Of a DNA stretch of 64,000 nucleotides, positions 1 to 10,870 are shown piece after piece. The stretch's first letter is position 1. Every line of letters starts with the position of its first letter. The stretch is from Atherix ibis. Its lineage: Eukaryota; Arthropoda; Insecta; Diptera; Athericidae. A program made the position numbers and the translations under genes. The DNA lies in assembly GCA_958298945.1 (NCBI GenBank), contig OY282606.1, positions 48,001,920-48,065,919 on the forward strand, read 5' to 3'. A model generated the notes under the pieces. It made no database searches and had not been told where the DNA came from. It saw only the letters and a program-made list of their open reading frames with translations.

Positions 1-143
1 TTTAATCGTCGATAGAAATTGACCTACGTTTATGGATCGAGCTGAAATTATCGTGTTGATAATGCTACTATCAAAAAAAAATCTTTACCGACACTACGAG
101 CGCAATTTTTTGGATTTTCTAAAGACTTATTGAACGACCCTCG
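1..143 (-). mobile_element. Truncated terminal fragment of a family B mariner
   Basis: This stretch closely matches the right end of the mariner at 62521-63802: the 5' untranslated part and the terminal inverted repeat ending in gaacgaccctcg, followed by TA at 144-145. The transposase would read leftwards, off the window edge, so only its upstream leader is present. It differs from the other copy by scattered substitutions and a small deletion around position 50. Whether the rest of the element exists lies outside the window. Confidence 0.85.
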
Positions 144-630
144 TAGCTCATACAATTGAATCCGATTTTTCCAAAACTAATTGAATAAAAATTTAAAAAG
201 TTATTTAAGCTTATATTGTTTTGCAAAAAAGCTATCACCTCAACAAAAAATGTATTCATTTTAATAAATATAATATGAACATTAAATACAATGATTAGTA
301 CAGTTTAGTATAACCAAAATCTCTTTTACAAAAAAAATTCTCATAAAAATACACATACGTGTATGTCCAAACAATATTTTAAAAGGAAAAATTCAGAGTT
401 TTTAGAATATAAGCTAAAAACAAAAGCGGTCAAGGTGGGAGCATTTAAATTTACCTGATATTTCCAAGACGTTGGTATAAGCCTTACAATAAAATATGTG
501 TAAGTAATCAGACAAAAAATTTACAAAAATATTTTTATTTTCCTTTTTAAAAGATAATGACAAATATGAGTCATAAAAGTATAGAAAAAAGATAATTTTC
601 AAAGCTAATTTTCGATTAGAATGAATCAAG
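144..630. other. AT-rich unique sequence, no gene seen
   Basis: The open frames here are short, low in complexity and lack any recognisable motif. Nothing can be assigned. Confidence 0.5.
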
Positions 631-705
631 TGCAAGCATAACAAGAACACTTTTTTTTAAATATAATAGAAATATTTAAAAAAAAGTGTTCTTGTTATGC
701 TTGCA
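631..705. repeat. Perfect 34-bp inverted repeat (hairpin)
   Basis: Positions 631-664 and 672-705 are exact reverse complements, with a 7-base spacer. Each arm begins or ends with tgcaagcataacaagaacac and includes a run of eight T or A. A perfect 34-bp match at this distance is unlikely to arise by drift. It could be a recent palindromic duplication, a foldback-element remnant or a small-RNA precursor. It directly abuts the start of the tandem array. Confidence 0.95.
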
Positions 706-3475
706 GGATATCAGTTTTTATTATAATATCTGTGAAAAGGACTCTACAACCAACTTCGGAAAATTGTTTCAATACATTACTCTGCATAAATGTTTATTAA
801 TATTTGTAAAAGAATTCTTAAGTCAACTCAAATTATTGCCTAAGTATTACACAGAAATGACAATATTTCTGCGTATAGGACTTTAAGCAATAATCTATAA
901 TATTCTCAATAAGTTCAAGAAATTTAAGGAAAAGAACCTTGCTACAATATATTTGTACGTTCTTAAAAGAATATTCACTTATATACTGAGCGCCTGATGT
1001 AAAAATTCGATCTGTAATATTGCCAAATTTTTCCGACTTTTGTTCAAGTTTTGCTAAGAACATTTTATAAAACTTAATGTTTGTAAAAGGATTTTTTTAT
1101 TCTTACAGGACATTGAATGATATTGTACAAGTTTTTTTTATTAAATCCTTGCTGCCGATGGTACAAAAAAATATAGAAAAATTTATCATCTTTAAGGATA
1201 ATTTTGAATTTTAATTTGTCGTTTGTATTTTTTACTTAAAACCCTTTTTCGTCCTTAGAGGATATTCACTTATATATTTTCTCATGCTAAATGTATTACT
1301 GTAGCTAACCATTACCGAAAATTTATAAAAAAGGATCACCTTCAAGGACTTTTTCAAATTTGAATTTATTATTTTTGTTTTTTGAAAAAAATATCCTTTT
1401 GATCCTTGTACGCCATCAATGCATATTATAATATATCTGCGCAGGACTCTACAAGAAATTACAGAAAAAAAATCTTAAAAAACGGCCATTTTAAAGGCTA
1501 AAAATAAATTTAAACGAAGAGTTAAAAAGTACGTATAGTAAATCTCGATTACCTCCTATTTTCTGAAAAACTGAGCGCCTGATGTGAAAATTCGATCTGT
1601 AATATTGCCAAATTTTTCGGACTTTTGTTCAAGTTTTGCTAAGAAAATTTTATAAAACTTCATGTTTGTAAAAGGATTTTTTTATTCTTACAGGACATTG
1701 AATGATATTGTACAAGTTTTTTTTATTAAATCCTTGCTGCCGATGGTACAAAAAAATATAGAAAAATTTATCATCTTTAAGGATAATTTTGAATTTTAAT
1801 TTATCTTTTGTATTTTTTACTTAAAACCCTTTTTCGTCCTTAGAGGATATTCACTTATATATTTTGTCATGCTAAATGTATTACTGTAGCTAACCATTAC
1901 CGAAAATTTATAAAAAAGGATCACCTTTAAGGATTTTTTCAAATTTGAATTTATTATTTTTGTTTTTTGAAAAAAATATCCTTTTGATCCTTGTACGCCA
2001 TCAATGCATATTATAATATATCTGCGCAGGACTCTACAAGAAAATACAGTCTTAAAAAACGGCAATTTTAAAGGCTAAAAATAAATTTAAACGAAGAGTT
2101 AAAAAGTACGTATAGTAAATCTCGATTACCTCCTATTTTCTGAAAAACTGAGCGCCTGATGTGAAAATTCGATCTGTAATATTGCCAAATTTTTCGGACT
2201 TTTGTTCAAGTTTTGCTAAGAAAATTTTATAAAACTTCAAGTTTGTAAAAGGATTTTTTTATTCTTACAGGACATTGAATGATATTGTACAAGTTTTTTT
2301 TATTAAATCCTTGCTGCCGATGGTACAAAAACAAAATATAGAAAAATTTATCATACTTTAAGGATAATTTGGAATTTTAATTAATCGTTTGTAATTTTTA
2401 CTTAAAACCCTTTTTCGTCCTTAGAGGATATTCACTTATATATTTTGTCATGCTAAATAAATGTATTACTGTAGCTAACCATTACCGAAAATTTATAAAA
2501 AAGGATCACCTTCAAGGATTTTTTCAAATTTGAATTTATTATTTTTGTTTTTTGAAAAAAATATCCTTTTGATCCTTGTATGCCACAATGCATATTATAA
2601 TATATCTGCGCAGGACTCTGCAAGTAATTACAGAAAAAAAATCTTAAAAAACGACAATTTTAAAGGCTAAAAATAAATTTAAACGAAGAGTTAAAAAGTA
2701 CGTATAGTAAATCTCGATTACCTCCTATTTTCTAAAAAACTTAGCGCCTGATTTTAAAAATTCGATCTGTAATATTGCCAAATTTTTCGGACTTTCGTTC
2801 AAGTTTTGCTAAGAAAATTTTATAAAACTTAAATTTTGTAAAAGGCTTTTTTAATTATTACAGGACATTGAATAATATTGTACAAGTTTTTTTTATTAAA
2901 TCCTTGCTGCCGATGGTACAAAAAAATATAGAAAAATTTATCATCTTTAAGGATAATTTTGAATTTTAATTTATCGTTTGTATTTTTTACTTAAAACCCT
3001 TTTTCGTCCTTAGAGGATATTCACTTATATATTTTGTCATGCTAAATGTATTACTGTAGCTAACCATTACCGAAAATTTATAAAAAAGGATCACCTTCAA
3101 GGATTTTTTCAAATTTGAATTTATTATTTTTGTTTTTTGAAAAAAAATATCCTTTTGATCCTTGTACGCCATCAATGCATATTATAATATATCTGCGCAG
3201 GACTCTACAAGTAATTACAGATAAAAAATCTTAAAAAAACGGCCATTTTAAAGGCTAAAAATAAATTTAAACGAAGAGTTAAAAAGTACGTATAGTAAAT
3301 CTCGATTACCTCCTATTTTCTAAAAAACTTAGCGCCTGATTTTAAAAATTCGATCTGTAATATTGCCAAATTTTTCGGACTTTTGTTCAAGTTTTGCTAA
3401 GAAACTTTTATAAAACTGAAATTTTGTAAAGGATGTTTTTATTCTTACAGGACATTGAATGATATTGTTCGAAAT
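706..3475. repeat. Tandem satellite-like array, unit about 585 bp
   Basis: A marker, gagcgcctgat or tagcgcctgat, recurs at 988, 1573, 2150, 2742 and 3330, giving spacings of 585, 577, 592 and 588 bases. Other markers keep the same order in each unit: caggacattgaatgatattg, ccttgctgccgatggtac, agaggatattcactta and cgcaggactct. Copies 1 to 4 are nearly identical, with small indels. The fifth is partial and stops near 3475. Bases 706-987 hold a more diverged version with the same sub-motifs, as expected at an array edge. No protein is implied: the open frames within it differ between units. Confidence 0.9.
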
Positions 3476-3889
3476 TTAAAATTTAAAATTTTTTAATATT
3501 TATTGTATATTTTTTGTTGGGAAAAGGACATTTTTAATGTTGTTTGTATAAAAGTAAATGAGATAAAAGTAACACACACACACTCTTTTATTCTAAGTAT
3601 AATTTTTTTTATAGCTCTAAAAAGAGCTCATGTTTGATATATTTTTTTAGTTTAAATTTTTTTTATAATTCAATTATTTTTTTTACAGAAGTTCTGGAAA
3701 ATTTTAATTCCCGAGATTTTTAATTTCTCAAAAGAATTTCCTATAAGTAAATATATTATGGGAGACTCTTTTTAAGTACTCAGGGATCTTAATAGTAGAA
3801 GTTGGAGTGTTTATTAGAAACAAAATTTATTCTTTGTTCCTATTTCTACAATATTTTATATTTTTTTCCTTTTATTTTGTAGCGGTTTT
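3476..3889. other. AT-rich sequence between array and gypsy relic
   Basis: It contains poly-T tracts and a short acacacaca run near 3570. No coding signal was seen. Confidence 0.5.
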
Positions 3890-4705
3890 CTCTTTTCTTA
3901 GTAGGGAAGGGTCCCACTACGTCCAGCACTATCCTTTCCCATGGGTTTCATCGCACTCCTGCTTCTTGTCAGTGGCCATTTTACAGAAGAACCAATCTTC
4001 ATCTTCGGCATCACCACGGCAGTTAATCCAATAAAACCTCTGACCAACTTTTAAGAGAGTTTTCTTCACTCCAAGATATCCTCCAAAAACGCCATCGTGG
4101 AACAGCCGCAACTACATGCCATTTACGACACAGCAATCCATTATACTTACAGTTTCATACCATTGAGGTTGCTCTGTTCTATTTTCAAGCCATTCCAAGA
4201 TCGGCTTCAAATCTTCATTCCTTTTCCTGTGTACGTCGCACGATATCGTCACTCTATTCCTCCGTACGAGCACCAATTGTTATTTTTCTTACAACCTCGG
4301 CTTTTTTAGTCTCTTGTCGATGACAACGTTTACAGTCATTTATACAAGGTCTTTTTGAAGTATCCGCACTATCATACGATTTACATCTACGATGTTCTGT
4401 AGCAAATCGTACTCTTGTAATTACTCGATCCATCCTTCAGGATTTTTGAAGTAGAACAACTACTTTAATGCAGCATGGTCTGTTCTAAGGAGAACTGTTC
4501 TTCCTAGAAGATACTTGCTAAAGTGTCGGAGCTTTCCCTGCAGTCCCTTTTCATTTTTTTGTTATGAAGTCCAGGTACTTAACATATTGATAATTCTCGT
4601 TTCTATAGACAATTTGCTCTCCTTTCTTTAGTTTAGGCTTTTTTGATAAAGCCTGGAATGTCTATGCGAACAGTTAGAAAACAAAGCTCTCGAGCTAGTG
4701 TTACA
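3890..4705 (-). mobile_element. Ty3/gypsy-type retrotransposon relic (RNase H to integrase zinc finger)
   Basis: Read on the minus strand, fragments follow the usual gypsy pol order. An RNase H segment with YLLGRTVLLRTDHAALK and then FKNPEG lies at about 4530-4430. A linker follows, then the integrase H2C2-type region with HDGVFGGYLGVKKTLLKVGQ and FYWINC at about 4105-4010. Several stops and frameshifts interrupt the reading, so the copy is dead. Reverse transcriptase, gag and LTRs were not recognised. The integrase segment resembles the one at 22130-22330, so both relics probably belong to one lineage. Confidence 0.75.
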
Positions 4706-5212
4706 CTGGTATAAAATCGAGCAGTGAAAATATGGCATCCAGTAATGTTAGGCCAAGATTCTCTAAAGTTATTGAAAAGATGACTAACAATTCTAGAAGT
4801 AGGGGGAAGATTTGGTTTTATTAGGTCTTGCGATGTAATGGTTTCTTGGTAAGCAGTGAGGCTAAAAATATAGCTGGCAGCAGAATCTGCTAAGATATAG
4901 GTGCGGATTCCCTATTTGGTGGATTTATTAGGGTTTTGCACGTTATAAGGGCGATTTGGTTGAAAGGTTTCGATCGGGAATAAAGGAAAATTACCAATTT
5001 TTGTTGTCCTTGTTCTTTACCAATTTTTGTTGTCCTTGTTCTAATGTAATTACATTCCTGTATCTATGACTTTCTCGTGCAGCAGTTATATTACTTTCGT
5101 CATACTCGTCTCCTTTGTCTACGACATCCTGCCCCTGGTCAGTTCTTCTAATACTTCACATTTCTTCATCGATATTTATACAAATTTTTTATAGAAACCA
5201 AAAGACTATATA
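4706..5212. other. Unassigned sequence with a 26-bp tandem duplication
   Basis: This could be further pol sequence of the adjacent gypsy relic, but I could not confirm it. At 4991-5042 the unit beginning ttaccaatttttgttgtcc is present twice in tandem with a period of 26. Confidence 0.4.
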
Positions 5213-5989
5213 CGAGGTCTGTTCAAAAAGTATCGCGAATTTTGAATTTCCGCGGGTTACGTATATTCGATATTCGATTTTTTTGTGGCGTTATGTTGGT
5301 ACTTATGTCTCTCACTTATGCCGACAAGTTCAGCCATTTTGAATATTCAGTTAATTTTTGACAGCTGCTTTGCTTGCAAGTGTTTTGGACCGTCTTCGAT
5401 TTTTGCCCATTCCAAAAAATGGATCAAAGAATCTGTTTCGGCAACAATTAGTGTGTTGTTTTTGGGCAAAACTTCGCGCACAAGCAACGATGCGTGAGCA
5501 GGGGCGTTATCATGGTGCAAAAGCCAATTTTTGTTCTTCCACAAATCCGGGCGTTTCTGGCGGATTGCTTCGCGCAACTTGCGCATAACTTGCAGGTAAT
5601 AATACTTATTGACCGTTCTACCCTGTGACAAAAACTCATGATGCACCACGCCCCTGCAATCGAAGAAAACTGTAAGCAAAACCTTCACATTCGACCAAAC
5701 TTGGCGCGTTTTTTTCGGTCTTGGCTCGTTCGGCAGCTTCCATTGGGATGATTGAGCTTTGGTTTCTACGTCATAACCATAAACCCATGATTCGTCACCA
5801 GTTATGACCCTCTGGAGCAAATTTGGGTCGTCGCGGACAGAGTCCAACAGCTCCTTAGCAATGTTAATGCGATGCTGTTTTTGGACGAAAATGGGCAAAA
5901 ATCGAAGACGAGCCAAATGGGCAAAAATCGAATATATGTACGTAACCCGCGGAAATTCGAAATTCGCGATACTTTTTGAACAGACCTCG
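5213..5989 (-). mobile_element. Rearranged mariner, family A copy 1 (two 5' ends)
   Basis: Both ends carry the repeat cgaggtctgttcaaaaagt flanked by TA (5211-5212 and 5990-5991). The minus-strand frame 5916-5347 keeps a mariner transposase core: GDESWVYGYDVETKAQSSQW with the first catalytic Asp, then LLHHDNAPAHASLLVRE with the second. The N-terminal helix-turn-helix part is missing. The third Asp region is also missing, because the left part of the element is an inverted copy of the element's own 5' leader. The inverted identity between the ends therefore extends to about 60 bases, far beyond the normal terminal repeat. The element cannot make active transposase. Confidence 0.88.
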
Positions 5990-6526
5990 TATACACATTT
6001 ATTAAAATGAAAACCACAAAATTATTATAGAAGTACCAGTTTACTCGCAGAATTGGCAAGAATGATTATAGCAGCACATTCTTCAACAGCTGACAAAGAC
6101 CAGTTGACCATAAAAATTAAAAAAATTCTAAAAGTGAAAAATAATGTACAATTGCTCATTGGAATTGCAATTCTTAAACTTAAAACTTGTGGCTCGACGT
6201 TGGACCTGATGCAAAGAAATGCTAGAACGAATCGAATTCGACGTTGGACTACAGAGAGTTAAGTGTCACTAAAGAAGAAAATCGAGCAAGGGATATTGTG
6301 GGATACTTTCAACAATAATAATTCAATTAAATTAGCTAATGCGTTTTGTGACAGATTGTGCGACAACCGTAATACCAGTTCAAAACCATCCGGTGTTACC
6401 TTATAATTTTTTTATTGTTATTGTCCTTTTTTAGTGATTGTCTTAACTTATAAATATTATTTTACTTAGACCATTTGAATAATTTCTATATGAATAAATG
6501 CAGTACGTTTGAATACTTTCTGTTAT
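5990..6526. other. Unassigned unique sequence
   Basis: An open frame of 69 codons at 6053-6262 (+) has no motif I recognise. Nothing else was seen. Confidence 0.4.
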
Positions 6527-7499
6527 AAAGGGTTTTTGTTTTAGCGTTTTTTTTTTTGGAATTGTACAGCGACAATAAATTTGATAGCTAGCAGCTAATT
6601 TGTGGTCAGTTTGGTTTGCAATTTACGTCAAAACAACGCTTGCAAATTAGGTAAATTTATTTCGAAAATCCGAACAAGCAATTCGAATAATCATAACATA
6701 GATAGTTTTTGCACCACGCAGAGACGTCATACAATGGGCACCGAATAAGCTGTGGCTACTCTGGAGTGTAGTATTGAGGAGGACCCGAATGAGTGGATTC
6801 ACTTTATGGAAGATTTTTCGGTAAGATCTTTGTTTACGAGCTTACAAGATCCAGCTCGTGCAACAATTGAAATGGAAGATTTTTCGGTAAGATCTTTGTT
6901 TACGAGCTTACAAGATACCTACATCAACAAGCAAAATTGCTGCATTTGGAATCAATACAACTCAAAAGTCATTATTGAGGCGCCATTACATCCGCAAAAT
7001 GTTACTGTTTGGTATGCTTTAAAAATAATGCCGGCCAGAACGTCCAGTCATTGGACAGTGCTCAAGATCTATGATTACTGACTTTTGCGTTCTTCAATTG
7101 AAGGTCATTAATGTGAACGAGTTATGGTTTCAAAAAAAAGGCCCAACATGCCACACAGCGCGCGCCACAATTGATTTATTGAAGGAAACATTCGATGAAC
7201 GCATAATTTCGCGTAATGGACTTGTGAATCGGCCTCCTACACCTAGATCGTGTTATTTAACACCTTTAGATTATTTTGTGTGAATATATTAGGCTGCTAG
7301 CCTACACCAACATTCGGCACGTTGTTGCCGATACATGACCCCAGCTGCTCGAAAAAGTAGCCGATTGCGTTTTATTCGAGCCAGCCACCGTCCCATATGC
7401 CTGAAATCATGTTTAAACGCCAATACCATGACCATTATCACAATTTGCATGTGTTTCATTTCACTTTAAAATTCTATACCTCTAAAAAAAAACACCCAA
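6527..7499 (+). mobile_element. Degraded mariner-superfamily element, DD41D/rosa-like
   Basis: The ends are similar inverted sequences (gggtttttgttttagcg on the left and the complement of tctaaaaaaaaacaccca on the right). Inside, plus-strand pieces match the lineage in order: AVATLECSIEEDPNE (helix-turn-helix region), NKQNCCIWN, PLHPQNVTVWYAL, GPTCHTARATIDLLKETF and ERIISR...LTPLDYFV. The last carries the final catalytic Asp. Frameshifts split it into several frames. A 45-base segment of the N-terminal part is duplicated in tandem (6806-6850 and 6872-6916). Family assignment rests on motif resemblance only. Confidence 0.7.
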
Positions 7500-9329
7500 T
7501 ATTTATTTAATTATTTATCTGTATAATTGCTTATTTATTAACTTTCATATCCTTTTTTCTGTAAATTAACATAACAAAAATAATATATTTATTTAAAGAA
7601 CATAAGACATATTATGTACGAACGTGATTATATAATTAATATTGTATAAGAAAATTCCATTTACATATTTATTATTATTGTTATTATTATATACTCGTAA
7701 TTATGAAAATTTGTATTTGATATTTTTCATATGTGTTTTTATTTTTATGCAATTGCTGAGTAAATTTTTATTTATAGACATTCATGATTTTGTTTGATAG
7801 TTTTATGAATAATTTTATATGTTATGTATTTTTGTGAATGGATTTATATTTACAGTTAAATATCCTCTTTTAAATGTATTTTGATTCAATATTTTTCTAA
7901 ATCCTTTCTGCATGCTGATTAAAAACAAAAAAACGAGACAATTTTTATTTATTTATTTTGTTCTTTTTTAAAACAGTAAACAATGCCAGTCCCTGATTTT
8001 TTTTTTGAGGTATTTGAATTTTTCAAAAGCAATTTTCTTCATATGCTATTATTTCTTTCTATTTTAATTATTTGTGTAACATTTTGCATATCTATTTAGC
8101 TGCAGTATATACATACATACAATATTTATATTTTATTAATTCTATTTGTTATCCCTATCGTATAATGAAATATTGTACATGGTAATCGGTTATGCCTCTT
8201 CACTTATATATTATCATTTTTGTTTGTAGTTAAACAGTTTCATTTTTCTATCAACACGCATATGATTCGGTTGTACGTATATGTATTGTTATATGAGGTT
8301 ATCTTACTGCAAGAATATTATTTCTTCTTGTTTATTGAACATTTCCTTAATAATATTTATAACAATCACTAATAATGAAGTTGACTTTTTTGTATTATAT
8401 TTTCTAGAAAATAATAATTTCTTTATAAAAAGGATATTTTTTAGTTAAACTTTCTTTGCAAATATTTCAACTTTGATTTTTACAGATCAGTGTGTGTTTG
8501 TTAATTTTTTTTTTTTTTTTTTTTGGTTATTTGTAAATTATCTTCCTATTTAACAACAATATTATGGGATCTTTTCCGAAAAAAATATACCATAATTTTA
8601 TGCATGTATATGTGTTTCTATATTTATTAATTTTATTTATTCAATTATTTAAGGATGTATGTTCGTTTGTAAATTATTTCGCTGGGCTTCGAATTTATAA
8701 TATTGGTTATTTAGTATTTATAAATGATTATAATTGACTAACAATTTTCTTTTCCAATTTAATTACTAAATATTTACTAAAAATTAAAAATGGAACTTGA
8801 TTTCTGTACTATTAAAAAAATAAACTCGAAATTATGATCTATATTTTATTACAATATTTTTAAAAAAACCAAATGCTTTGACATTTTTGCTGGTATTAAT
8901 GGGAGTTCTATTGTCCTTTATATATAAGTTTCTATTATCCTTGATTGATAAGGTTCCATTGTTCTTTATTTAGAAAATTCTATTGTCCTTCTATTTATAA
9001 GGTTCTAACTGGCATATATAATTCTTATTTATAAACAGTAATTGTTACTTTTAGCTTTTCATTATGGAATTTGGATACTTGTCTGCTAAACAGATTGAAT
9101 TTGCTTATATTTCCAAAATCATTTTAAGAAATATTTTCGAATATGTCAAACTTTTTGAAGGTTTTCATTCAAAAGAAAACAAAAAAAAAAAAATTACCAC
9201 AGAAAAATTATAGCAAAAATGTTTTTATATAAAAAAAATATTTCATAAAGATATTCATCTGAAAATTAAAAAAAATGTTCTTTCAAATATTTAAAATTAG
9301 TTTTTTTTTATATATGGGCGATGGGAATT
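7500..9329. other. AT-rich gene desert
   Basis: About 1.8 kb of very AT-rich sequence with homopolymer tracts, including 20 T at 8505-8524. A loose family of short repeats containing ttctattgtcctt appears at about 8905-9000. No coding or RNA feature could be supported. Confidence 0.5.
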
Positions 9330-9499
9330 AGTTTTTGAAAAAGTTTATCTTACAAAGTAATTTTATTCAAAGTATCCCTAATCGGAAGCGGGAACTTTCT
9401 TCCATCTTTCGACTAATAAACGGATTCCTCCATGGACGCATTTTGATTCTTTTGACTTGAACCATTCATCAAGCCATTTTTCAATACTTTTATGAGAAG
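9330..9499 (-). mobile_element. C-terminal piece of an older mariner, split by a nested insertion
   Basis: On the minus strand this reads as the C-terminus of a mariner transposase: IEKWLDEWFKSKE, then GGIRLLVERWKKVPASD, then a stop near 9357. The matching N-terminal part lies on the far side of the family A element, at 10350-10870. The two pieces together form one older mariner of a different subfamily, interrupted by the later insertion. Confidence 0.7.
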
Positions 9500-10347
9500 T
9501 CAAAAAGTATCGCGAATTGTGTGTTTTTTTTTCAAAAATTATTTATTTATTCATAAATATCTATTTTGTCCCCTTCAAAGTAATCCCAACCAGATATTAT
9601 ACACTTGTGCCAACGTTTTTTTCAATCGTCGGAGCACTTTTTTTTGTGATCTTGTTCAGCTCCTCCTCCGATGCCGTCATTATTTTCTCAATTGTAGCGT
9701 AGCGTCGTGCTTTCATGGGGCTCTTCAGTTTCGGGAACAAGAAAAAGTCACAGGGGGGCAGATATGGGGAATACGGTGGTTGCGGCATTATAAAAAAAAT
9801 AAAAAATTATATGGCAAAAGCCAATTTTTGTTCTTCCACAAATCCAGGCGTTTCTGGCGGATTGCTTCACGCAACTTGCGCATAACTTGCAGGTGATATT
9901 CCTTATTGACCGTTCTACCCTGCGGCAAGAACTCATAATGCACCACGCCCCTGCAATCTAAGAAAACTGTTAGCAAAGCCTTTACATTCGACCGAACTTG
10001 GCGCGCTTTTTTCGGTCTTGGCACGTGCGGCAGCTTCTATTGGGATGATTGAGCTTTGGTTTCTACGTCATCTGGAGCAAATTCAGGTCGTCGCGGACAG
10101 AGTCCAACAGCTCCTTAGAAATGTTAATGCGTTGCTGTTTTTGGGCGAAATTGAACAAAAATCGAAGGCGAGCCAAAACACATGCAAGCAAAGCAGCTGT
10201 CAAAAATTCACTGAACATTCAAAATGGCCGAACTTGTCGGCATAAGTAAGAGCCATGAGTACAAACATAAAGCCACCAAAAATCGAAAATCGAATATACG
10301 TAACCCGCGGAAATTCAAAATTCACGATACTTTTTGAACAGACCTCG
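9500..10347 (-). mobile_element. Mariner family A copy 2, nested, left tip missing
   Basis: The right end is complete (tttttgaacagacctcg, then TA). The left end begins directly at caaaaagtatcgcg, so the outermost bases of the terminal repeat are gone, probably lost together with part of the host element. The minus-strand frames keep RQVRSNVKALLTVFLDCRGV, HYEFLPQGRTVNKEY and PQPPYSPYLPPCDFFLFPKL, with substitutions in the last motif. A deletion removes the HHDNAPAH block. The helix-turn-helix region is absent, as in copies 1 and 3. Confidence 0.85.
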
Positions 10348-10349
10348 TA

Positions 10350-10870
10350 TATCTGAAACGGTTTTGCAACGTGGAGCCTGGCGCAGTTGTGTAGATCAGA
10401 ATCACTTTATCATGTATATCGTCCCATTCTGGCCGTTTTTTCTTTCAAGGCTCGATTCAATATTATTAGCTGTAGTCAAAAACGATCATTAGTGCTGGTT
10501 CACGCGTTCATAATAAATATTAGGGGACAACCCTCTGATCCCACCATATACACAGAATGACAATTCAGGTTTTATCGCATTTTAGCGTTAATGGACCTGA
10601 TTCTCTTGGCTTTGTCCATGCTCCTTTAGGGTTGCCGCAGTAAACCAATTTTTTCTACTTTTCCAACTTCTTGGCCCATTCCCATTGTATGAATACGCTG
10701 ACCGACAGAAGATCTCTGAACATTTGACGCAGTTGCCAGATCCTCGAGGGTGTGAGTTGTATCTTGATAAATTTTTTCGGTTCCCTTCGTATCCTTTGTC
10801 GCTCACGTCAAAGTTATTTATTTCCATTTTAACATTATTTCGGAATATGGAGACTTTTTACAAATGTTCT
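10350..10870 (-). mobile_element. N-terminal and middle part of the older mariner
   Basis: Minus-strand frames give NNFDVSDK followed by a frame-shifted helix-turn-helix segment (TTLEDLATASNVQRSSVGQR). Further on come traces of the WWDQ...IYYE block near 10550 and of LNRALKEK near 10440. These are mariner transposase blocks in the right order, upstream of the C-terminal piece at 9330-9499. The copy is heavily decayed. Confidence 0.65.

Noticed and set aside
1817..3175. Recurring 60-80-codon frames inside the tandem array as repeated genes
   Set aside because: They change length and frame between units through indels, have no start conservation and read low-complexity sequence.
1098..3450. 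Repeated ttcttacag/gacattg as splice acceptors of a multi-exon gene
   Set aside because: No matching donors or open exon bodies were found, and the phrase is simply part of the repeat unit.
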